The notes under the pieces are model-generated. The model ran no database searches and had not been told where the DNA came from. It saw only the letters and a list, made by a program, of their open reading frames with translations. The position numbers were made by a program, and so were the translations under genes. Of a DNA stretch of 5,508 nucleotides, positions 1 to 4,710 are shown piece by piece; within the stretch, counting starts at the first letter, position 1; every line of letters begins with the position of its first letter. This stretch comes from Hyphomicrobiales bacterium (lineage in GTDB: Bacteria; Pseudomonadota; Alphaproteobacteria; Rhizobiales; Rhizobiaceae): assembly GCA_015654965.1 (NCBI GenBank), contig JAATGD010000249.1, positions 1 to 5,508 of the forward strand, read 5' to 3'.

Positions 1-71
1 GCAGTGTTGACGTTCTCGTTCTGACCGTTGTGAGACTTCACATGCGATACAGATGGCGTCAAATGCGTCAT
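1..71 (-). CDS. N-terminus of a leftward gene, product not identifiable
   Basis: The first 23 codons of a leftward reading frame, beginning MTHLTPSVSHVK, run without a stop to the window edge. The start at 71 is supported by a GGAGGG ribosome binding site at 84-79 (minus strand), 7 nt upstream. An in-frame ATG at 77 lies too close to that site to be the main start. The visible residues are polar and carry no signal peptide, membrane segment or recognisable domain. It is divergent from the threonine aldolase gene across about 650 bp. A large cytoplasmic enzyme such as glutamate synthase GltB is only a guess from the style of the N-terminus and is not supported by any motif here. The gene start itself is fairly well supported; the function is unknown. 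Confidence 0.55.
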   Translation of the reverse strand, partial: MTHLTPSVSHVKSHNGQNENVNT

Positions 72-116
72 CGTCATTCCCTCCGTGCAGGCGCTTGCGC
101 GCGATCAGTAATCAAT

Positions 117-135
117 CGGAATGCAAACCATTCCG
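117..135. promoter_or_regulatory. 19-bp perfect inverted repeat, candidate operator
   Basis: Two perfect 7-bp arms, CGGAATG and CATTCCG, flank a 5-bp centre (CAAAC). The centre of the repeat lies about 55 bp upstream of the leftward gene start at 71, a typical place for a regulator site. No T-run follows on either strand, so a terminator is unlikely. Which protein would bind is unknown. Confidence 0.4.
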
Positions 136-258
136 TCATTGTTGAATATATGGGGAGCCTTTAGAAAAGGCGGTTGGACGACGTTCCAGAGCGATACGGC
201 CTCGGCCATCGCGGGAATGATGTTTAGGCGCCTTGTTCATATAGGCCCGGACAGACAG

Positions 259-288
259 AAAAAGCCCGCCACCGAAAGGCGCGACTTT
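259..288 (-). terminator. Terminator-like hairpin on the minus strand
   Basis: On the minus strand, arms at 288-278 and 270-261 can pair over about 9 bp with one mismatch and one bulge, closing on a 7-nt loop. The 3' arm runs into five T residues (259-263 read in reverse). This looks like a weak intrinsic terminator, but no leftward gene is visible just to its right. It may end an unannotated short transcript or be chance. Confidence 0.25.
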
Positions 289-393
289 CATCTCCCCGTC
301 TCAGTCTGAATGCCGTTATTGCGGTTTTCCCGTCAATTCGTCATCCGTTTTCTGCTCTTCTCACCCCAAGCGGGATGATTGGTCGCAGCTTGT

Positions 394-439
394 TGATTGG
401 ACAGCACGTAGTAACTGGTCAGCATTGCTGTCCTAATTA
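394..439. repeat. Strong inverted repeat/hairpin in the intergenic region
   Basis: Perfect 8-bp arms GGACAGCA (399-406) and TGCTGTCC (426-433) extend outward by five more pairs (TGATT with AATTA, one of them G-T) if T434 is bulged. The loop is 19 nt. No T-run follows on either strand, so it is not an obvious terminator. The motif TGATTGG in the left arm also occurs at 376-382 and again at 706-712, next to the aldolase ribosome binding site. It could be a protein-binding site or a folded RNA element; role unknown. Confidence 0.4.
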
Positions 440-486
440 GCTATGGCAGAATTCAAATTCCCCCACAAGATCGAAACTGCATTATT

Positions 487-519
487 GGGTGCCAGATACA
501 GTAATAAAATGTCGCACCC
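487..519. repeat. Short inverted repeat GGGTGC/GCACCC
   Basis: Perfect 6-bp arms at 487-492 and 514-519 flank a 21-nt AT-rich spacer. It is short enough to arise by chance and is recorded because it lies in a cluster of similar dyads in this region. Confidence 0.2.
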
Positions 520-672
520 CTGACAGATTGCCTATTTTAATTGCGTATTCACTCTCTTTCCGACGATTGCCAGAGGCGCACTTTCCCGCAAGACCGAGTT
601 ACGATGTCTTCAAACCCATCATGACGCGGCAGGAAAGGCCTTACGCTTTACCTATAAAAGCACTATAGGCTG

Positions 673-711
673 CAATCAGTTCCCATATATATTTTGGATT
701 TGTGCTGATTG
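673..711. promoter_or_regulatory. Inverted repeat flanking the AT-rich leader of the aldolase gene
   Basis: Perfect 7-bp arms CAATCAG (673-679) and CTGATTG (705-711) enclose an AT-rich stretch containing TATATATT. The right arm touches the first base of the GGAGA ribosome binding site at 711-715. It could be an operator spanning the promoter or, if the transcript starts upstream, a hairpin close to the ribosome site. No known motif is recognised. Confidence 0.3.
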
Positions 712-720
712 GAGACGAAG

Positions 721-1770
721 TTGCATTTTGCCTCAGACAACTGGGCCGGAGCCCATCCCAAGATCGCAGACAGCCTCTCCCGTCACGCGACAGGATTTGC
801 CGCCGCCTATGGCGCCAGCGAAATCGACAAACGCGTCGAGCAACGTTTCAATGAATTGTTCGAGCGTGAAGTCGCGGTTTTCTTCGTCGGCACGGGAACA
901 GCCGCCAATTCGCTGGCGCTGGCAAGCGTCAATCGTCCGGGTGGTGTGTCGCTTGTGCATCGCGAAGCCCATGTGATCGAGGATGAATGCGGTGCACCGG
1001 AATATTTTACCGGCGGCGCGCGTCTGCACCCGATCGACGGCAAGATGGGGCGTATCGACCCCGAGCTTCTCAAGCGTGAACTCAAACGCTTCAATCCGGC
1101 CTTTGTCCATGCCGGACAGCCCATGGCGGTCAGCATCACGCAAGCCACCGAAGTCGGCACGCTCTATCAGCCGGAGCATATCGCGACGATTTCCAAAATA
1201 TGCCGCGAGCATAATCTTCCGCTGCATATGGATGGCGCACGCTTTGCCAATGCGCTTGCTTCGCTCGGCATCACGCCCGCAGAAATGACATGGAAACAGG
1301 GGGTGGATATCGTGTCCTTTGGCGGCACCAAGAATGGCTGCTGGTGTGCGGAAGCGCTGGTCTTCATGAACCCCGAGCATGCACGCGACCTGCCCTTCAT
1401 CCGCAAGCGCGCGGCACAGCTTTTCTCCAAGACACGTTTTGTTGCGGCGCAGTTCGATGCCTATCTTGAAGATGGTCTCTGGCTTGAACTGGCGCGGCAT
1501 TCCAATGCATTGGCCAGCCGCCTTGCAAGCCATATCCATGCATCGAGCCAGATGCGTCTTGCATGGAAGCCGGAAGCAAACGAGGTCTTCGCCATCATGA
1601 AGCAGTCGGTCTATGAACGCCTGCGCGGCGAAGGCGCGGTGTTTTATGACTGGAACCCGCCGCACTCGGAAGTTGATCGTATTTCCGAAGGTGAAATTTT
1701 TGCACGCTTTGTCACAAGCTTTGCCAATAGCGAAGAAGAAATAGACCGCTTTGGTGCATTGATCGACTGA
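721..1770 (+). CDS. ltaE: Low-specificity L-threonine aldolase (PLP-dependent)
   Basis: This cytoplasmic fold-type I PLP enzyme of the beta-eliminating lyase/threonine aldolase family cleaves L-threonine or L-allo-threonine to glycine and acetaldehyde. Visible motifs are G57-T-G-T60, which holds the cofactor phosphate; H84 in HREAHVIEDE, matching the His that stacks on the PLP ring in LtaE; D171 and R174 in HMDGARF, binding the pyridine nitrogen and the substrate region; and K204 in SFGGTKNG, the Schiff-base lysine. At 349 residues it matches the usual family length and is intact. I chose TTG 721 because GGAGA at 711-715 sits 5 nt upstream and the protein then begins at the conserved FASDNWAGAHPKI block. 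The longer frame from TTG 709 would absorb that ribosome site. A terminator follows, so it is probably transcribed alone. Family is confident; stereochemical preference cannot be read from the sequence. Confidence 0.93.
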   Translation: MHFASDNWAGAHPKIADSLSRHATGFAAAYGASEIDKRVEQRFNELFEREVAVFFVGTGTAANSLALASVNRPGGVSLVHREAHVIEDECGAPEYFTGGARLHPIDGKMGRIDPELLKRELKRFNPAFVHAGQPMAVSITQATEVGTLYQPEHIATISKICREHNLPLHMDGARFANALASLGITPAEMTWKQGVDIVSFGGTKNGCWCAEALVFMNPEHARDLPFIRKRAAQLFSKTRFVAAQFDAYLEDGLWLELARHSNALASRLASHIHASSQMRLAWKPEANEVFAIMKQSVYERLRGEGAVFYDWNPPHSEVDRISEGEIFARFVTSFANSEEEIDRFGALID

Positions 1771-1790
1771 CAAAGACGCATTGATCAATC

Positions 1791-1816
1791 AAAGCCCCAT
1801 CCAGTGGGGCTTTTTT
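1791..1816 (+). terminator. Intrinsic terminator of the threonine aldolase gene
   Basis: AGCCCCA (1793-1799) pairs with TGGGGCT (1805-1811) around a 5-nt loop, followed by a six-T run (1811-1816). Two further A-T pairs extend the stem. It lies 20 nt after the aldolase stop and separates that gene from the TetR operon. The minus-strand T-run is only three bases, so it works best rightward. Confidence 0.9.
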
Positions 1817-1869
1817 GCGCTTCCCGACATGGAAATTTCAGCGCAGTTTTCATTGTCTTCATTTGGCGA

Positions 1870-1898
1870 TTGACCCGGGAACAAGCAGTAGGTAGAAC
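1870..1898 (+). promoter_or_regulatory. Predicted sigma-70-type promoter of the tetR-transporter operon
   Basis: TTGACC (1870-1875, five of six matches to consensus) and TAGAAC (1893-1898, four of six) are separated by an ideal 17 bp. The start codon is 25 bp beyond the -10. The -10 lies inside the palindrome at 1887-1910, so a repressor bound there would block polymerase. The assignment is by consensus only. Confidence 0.6.
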
Positions 1899-1910
1899 GA
1901 TCTAACTACT
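1887..1910. promoter_or_regulatory. 24-bp palindromic operator, likely target of the TetR regulator
   Basis: Left arm AGTAGGTAGA and right arm TCTAACTACT flank the centre ACGA. Ten of the twelve base pairs of the dyad are symmetric. Size, symmetry and position, over the -10 and just upstream of the ribosome binding site, are typical of a TetR-family operator next to the repressor's own gene. Binding by this particular protein is inferred from position. Confidence 0.7.
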
Positions 1911-1923
1911 ACGAGGCAAATCC

Positions 1924-2502
1924 ATGAACCTTTCCCCAGAAACAGCGCGTGAAAAACTGCTGAAGGCAGCAGCGACCCTGTTTTACAACAACGGTATCGG
2001 TGGCACCGGCATCGATGCCATTGTGGGGCGTGCAGGCGTCGCCAAGAAAAGCCTCTATAATAATTTTGCCTCCAAGGCTGATCTGGTGAACCAATATCTC
2101 GAAGCCCGTCACGCCGAATGGCTTGGTCTTTACCACGCGCATCTGCAACAAGCCCATACGCCACAAGAACGGATACTTGCCGTCTTCGACGCCTATCAGG
2201 ATCATGCTGAAGATGCCTATGAACGCGGATTTCGCGGCTGCGGCCTGCTCAATGCTGCCGCCGAACTCATGAATGGCGATGTCGGACGCATGGCAGTCAA
2301 ACAGCATAAGCAAGAAGTCGAGGCGCTTCTTGAAACGCATCTTTGTGCACTTTTACCCGATGCGCCGGAGCGGGCAGCAGCACTGGCCCGGCACCTCTCC
2401 TTTCTTTTGGAAGGCGCGATGACCCGGGCCGGACTTGAGGGTAACAGTCATTGTGTACAGGAAGCCCGCGCCATGACCGTCAGCATGCTGGAGACATTGT
2501 GA
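1924..2502 (+). CDS. TetR/AcrR-family transcriptional repressor
   Basis: A 192-residue cytoplasmic DNA-binding protein of normal TetR length. The N-terminal domain is classic: helix 1 around residues 7-22 (REKLLKAAATLFYNNG), then the helix-turn-helix at about 28-52 (TGIDAIVGRAGVAKKSLYNNF) followed by the usual SKADLV. The all-helical C-terminal ligand and dimer domain includes RGFRGCGLLNAAAEL (101-115), a pattern seen in one TetR subgroup, with a Cys at 106. ATG 1924 has GAGG at 1913-1916, 7 nt upstream. The gene overlaps the following transporter by 4 nt, and a palindrome covers its promoter, so it most likely represses itself and the transporter until a small ligand binds. The ligand cannot be told from sequence. 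Confidence 0.9.
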   Translation: MNLSPETAREKLLKAAATLFYNNGIGGTGIDAIVGRAGVAKKSLYNNFASKADLVNQYLEARHAEWLGLYHAHLQQAHTPQERILAVFDAYQDHAEDAYERGFRGCGLLNAAAELMNGDVGRMAVKQHKQEVEALLETHLCALLPDAPERAAALARHLSFLLEGAMTRAGLEGNSHCVQEARAMTVSMLETL

Positions 2503-3437
2503 GCAATTCATCGCGTCAATATATGATCGGTATTGTGGCCGTTCTTTTCTCGTCAATCGTCTGGGGCACCACAGGCACGGCAGCGACATTTGCGCCCGAT
2601 GTCGGAGCTGCCGCCATCGGGGCTGCGGCCATGGGGGTCGGCGGGCTGTTGCAGGCACTCCTTGCCGGACGCGGTATCCTGCGCGCCCTGCCCGATCTTA
2701 AAACCCATTGGCGTAATCTTCTCCTGGGCGGCATGGCCGTGGCTATCTATCCGCTCGCCTTTTATGCCTCGATGCGCATGGCGGGTGTGACAATCGGAAC
2801 GGTCGTCACCATCGGTTCCGCGCCGCTTTTGTCCGCCTTGATCGAATATCGGTTAGACAGCTCGCAGCTTTCAAGGCAATGGCTCATCGGCGCTTTGATC
2901 GGCCTTGCCGGTATGGTCCTCATCGCATTTGCACAAGGATCGGTTCATGGCAATCCGCAAGCTGGCCACGCGCCATTGCTCGGCATCGGTCTTGGCCTTG
3001 TTGGCGGGCTGACCTATGCGCTCTATTCGTGGACAGCGCGGCGTCTGATGCTGCAAGGTATCCGTTCCTCGGTGGCGATGGGAGCAACATTCGGCATTGG
3101 TGGCCTACTGCTGATGCCGGTTTTATTTGCAACCGGAGGACCTTTTCTTACCTCGTGGAGCAATGCGGGCGTCGGCCTCTACATGGCCATCGTGCCGATG
3201 TTTTTCGGCTATATCTGCTTTGGCATCGGGCTGGCGCGCATTCCCGCCAGTCTGGCGACAACGATCACGCTAATCGAGCCTGTCATTGCAGCTTTGCTTG
3301 CCGTGCTTATTGTCGGCGAGCGCCTGCCAGCCATAGGCTGGCTTGGCGTGGTTCTGGTGACGCTTTGTCTTGTGCTGATAACCGCACCGTGTAAATCCTC
3401 GACAGTCGAAAGTACCCAGGCACCCGCAATCAACTGA
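2499..3437 (+). CDS. DMT-superfamily (EamA) inner-membrane transporter
   Basis: A 312-residue drug/metabolite transporter with two EamA repeats (about 10-144 and 160-296). About ten hydrophobic helices lie near 8-28, 37-57, 73-92, 97-117, 128-146, 159-179, 192-211, 223-243, 250-273 and 277-296. Family hallmarks are SSIVWGTTGTAA in helix 1, the Ala/Gly-rich end of helix 4 and IEPVIAALLAVLIVGERL near the C-terminus of repeat 2. Members usually export amino acids, metabolites or toxic compounds; the substrate here is not evident. The GTG start at 2499 overlaps the tetR stop as GTGA, with GGAG at 2490-2493 five nt upstream, suggesting translational coupling. A TTG at 2451 would add a non-family extension inside tetR and is rejected; ATG 2523 is a weaker alternative. 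No terminator follows before the convergent gene. Confidence 0.9.
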   Translation: MSNSSRQYMIGIVAVLFSSIVWGTTGTAATFAPDVGAAAIGAAAMGVGGLLQALLAGRGILRALPDLKTHWRNLLLGGMAVAIYPLAFYASMRMAGVTIGTVVTIGSAPLLSALIEYRLDSSQLSRQWLIGALIGLAGMVLIAFAQGSVHGNPQAGHAPLLGIGLGLVGGLTYALYSWTARRLMLQGIRSSVAMGATFGIGGLLLMPVLFATGGPFLTSWSNAGVGLYMAIVPMFFGYICFGIGLARIPASLATTITLIEPVIAALLAVLIVGERLPAIGWLGVVLVTLCLVLITAPCKSSTVESTQAPAIN

Positions 3438-3445
3438 GGCAGGCT

Positions 3446-4477
3446 TCAATCCGAAGCGTGGATATTGAAGCGCCGGCGATAAAGATTGGGCGAAATCCCC
3501 GTCAGTTTCTGGAACACCTTGCGGAAAGCCGCCGGGTCATTATAGCCCACCGACCATGCAATGCGGTCGATGGAATGGTTGGTCAGTTCAAGCGCCTCCC
3601 GCGCTTTGGCGATGCGCATCTGCTGGAGATATTCGACCGGACGCAGCCGGGTGGCCTTTGCAAAGCGGCGCAGGAAAGTGCGCTCGGTCAGGCCAGCCAT
3701 GACCGCGAGTTCGGCCACAGTCGATGCCTCGTCCATATGGGCATGGAGATGCTGCTGCACACGCAGGATCGCTGCGTCGCCATGATCAAAACGCGGCACG
3801 AACTGGCTGAACGGCCGCTGCGAGCGGCGCGGCGGATCGATCAGCAGGAAACGCGCCGTGGCCAGCATGATACTCGCCCCCATCAGCCGTTCCACCAGCG
3901 TCAACCCGAGATCCGTCCATGCCAGAATGCCACCCGCTGTCATGATGTCGCCGTCGTCAATGACCATCTGTTCCTCGGCCAGTTCGACGTCTGGGAAACG
4001 CGCCGCCAGTTGTCCTGCAAAGGCCCAGTGGGTCGTCACGCGACGGCCATTGATCAACCCGGTTTCCGCCAGTACGAAAGCCCCCGCGCAGACCGAGCAG
4101 AGCATGCTGCCTTGCGCATGGCGCGCAATCATCCAGCCTGCCGCAACCGGCATTGCACGCATCTTCTCCGGCATAACGATGCTTGGCGGCGCGATCACAT
4201 GCGTCAACTGACGCGAGGTCAAATGGTGTGACACGCCCGGCGCGCTGTCATAGACACATTCCATATGCCCACCCTCCTCGTCTGCGCGCCAGTGCGAGAC
4301 GCGGATGAAAGGTGCCAAGGAATGCCCTTCCAAGAGAGATGAGGAGCGCGCCGCCCATTCATTGGCGATGCGGAAAAGATCGGTCAGCCCATGCACCGCC
4401 GCAAGCTGGCAGTCGGGATAGACCAGAATACCGATTTCGGCCACGGTTTCGGTTTTCGGGAAAGTCGGGTCAGCCAT
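3446..4477 (-). CDS. GlxA/FtrA-type transcriptional regulator (DJ-1/PfpI domain plus AraC HTH)
   Basis: A 343-residue regulator, full length for the family. Residues about 14-200 form a DJ-1/PfpI-like (class I glutamine amidotransferase-like) domain, with the elbow Cys130 in CSVCAGAFVLAETGLINGRR and His150 in TTHWAF. In these regulators the domain is thought to sense a ligand rather than act as a protease. The C-terminus is an AraC-type domain with two helix-turn-helices, about 253-273 (TVAELAVMAGLTERTFLRRF) and 303-325 (IDRIAWSVGYNDPAAFRKVF), ending with the usual PNLYRRRF. ATG 4477 has GGGGA upstream but at a long 10-nt spacing. It is divergent from the alpha/beta hydrolase gene and so is its likely regulator, probably an activator; that is inferred from arrangement. 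Its stop lies 8 nt from the stop of the convergent transporter. The inducer is unknown. Confidence 0.92.
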   Translation of the reverse strand: MADPTFPKTETVAEIGILVYPDCQLAAVHGLTDLFRIANEWAARSSSLLEGHSLAPFIRVSHWRADEEGGHMECVYDSAPGVSHHLTSRQLTHVIAPPSIVMPEKMRAMPVAAGWMIARHAQGSMLCSVCAGAFVLAETGLINGRRVTTHWAFAGQLAARFPDVELAEEQMVIDDGDIMTAGGILAWTDLGLTLVERLMGASIMLATARFLLIDPPRRSQRPFSQFVPRFDHGDAAILRVQQHLHAHMDEASTVAELAVMAGLTERTFLRRFAKATRLRPVEYLQQMRIAKAREALELTNHSIDRIAWSVGYNDPAAFRKVFQKLTGISPNLYRRRFNIHASD

Positions 4478-4510
4478 TGATAGATTTCCCCATTTGTCAG
4501 TTTTAACCCT

Positions 4511-4516
4511 TATAAT
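4511..4516 (+). promoter_or_regulatory. Possible -10 element for the hydrolase gene
   Basis: A perfect TATAAT occurs in the 125-bp divergent spacer, about 87 bp before the hydrolase start. No -35 lies at normal distance: TTGTCA at 4494-4499 is only 11 bp upstream. That would suit a promoter depending on an activator such as the neighbouring AraC-type protein, or the match may be chance. Confidence 0.3.
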
Positions 4517-4553
4517 GTCATTTCCGCCAATCCCTTTCCTATCCCCTCATGCC

Positions 4554-4603
4554 TATCTTGTCCATGTCGAAACGGTGAACAAACGACCGCAAAGGACAAG
4601 CTA
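4554..4603. promoter_or_regulatory. Inverted repeat overlapping the hydrolase ribosome binding site
   Basis: Arms TATCTTGTCC (4554-4563) and GGACAAGCTA (4594-4603) match at nine of ten pairs, with a perfect 7-bp core CTTGTCC/GGACAAG. The right arm includes the end of the AAAGGA ribosome binding site and the first base of the ATG. Inside the 30-nt spacer, GTCG (4566-4569) and CGAC (4584-4587) can pair as a second stem. It may be a regulator-binding dyad or an RNA hairpin hiding the first start. Confidence 0.4.
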
Positions 4604-4710
4604 TGACGTCCACCCCTCATTCATCCCGCCTCCGCACCACCCGGCGCGAGGTTCTCATTTCCGGCAGCGCCGCTCTGGCCGCAATGGCGTTGCCGCTTCC
4701 ATCATTCGCG
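4603..4710 (+). other. Twin-arginine (Tat) signal peptide of the hydrolase
   Basis: Residues 1-36 show a polar N-region with several Arg, the pair R14-R15 in TTRREVLIS, a moderately hydrophobic Ala/Leu core (17-30), and a likely signal peptidase I site after PSFA (A36, with small Ser34 at -3). This predicts export of the folded enzyme to the periplasm. The motif departs from strict S/T-R-R-x-F-L-K by having Val in place of Phe. Confidence 0.8.

Larger units (their letters stand above)
72..720. other. Long divergent intergenic region without a convincing gene
   Basis: About 650 bp separate the leftward partial gene from the threonine aldolase. Open frames here are short (the longest is 62 codons from ATG 121), lack a good ribosome binding site and resemble no family I know. 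The stretch is more AT-rich than the flanking genes, especially at 440-540 and 650-705, as expected for a control region. It contains inverted repeats at 117-135, 394-439, 487-519 and 673-711, and a terminator-like hairpin at 259-288; each is listed separately. AT-rich runs such as TATAAA at 653-658 and TATATATT at 686-693 could serve as -10 elements for the aldolase gene, but neither has a convincing -35 partner. I recognise no known riboswitch. Confidence 0.6.

Noticed and set aside
139..291. About 50-codon leftward frame beginning MKVAPFGGG
   Set aside because: Its GGGGAG abuts the ATG with no spacing, it overlaps the terminator-like hairpin, and its sequence resembles nothing known.
121..309. 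62-codon rightward frame in the intergenic region
   Set aside because: There is no ribosome binding site, its start falls inside the 117-135 dyad, and it shows no recognisable family or hydrophobic pattern. It cannot be excluded as a small protein but is not supported.
310..708. Possible riboswitch (glycine or SAM class) upstream of the amino-acid enzyme
   Set aside because: I could not match the conserved cores of known classes; the hairpins present do not form a recognisable aptamer.
709..720. Upstream TTG start for the threonine aldolase
   Set aside because: The ribosome site GGAGA would lie inside the coding sequence, nothing suitable lies before 709, and the extra four residues precede the conserved family N-terminus.
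733..1788. 351-codon open frame antisense to the threonine aldolase gene
   Set aside because: It mirrors a gene with all catalytic motifs, has a TTG start without a good ribosome site and resembles no family. Long antisense frames are common opposite GC-rich coding sequence.
2879..3394. 171-codon frame overlapping the transporter on the same strand
   Set aside because: It is an out-of-frame shadow rich in Arg, His and Cys; the ten-helix transporter explains the region.
3458..4231. 257-codon open frame antisense to the GlxA-type regulator
   Set aside because: The opposite strand carries an unmistakable DJ-1/AraC protein. This frame has a non-ATG start and composition typical of a shadow (rich in Arg, His and Gln).
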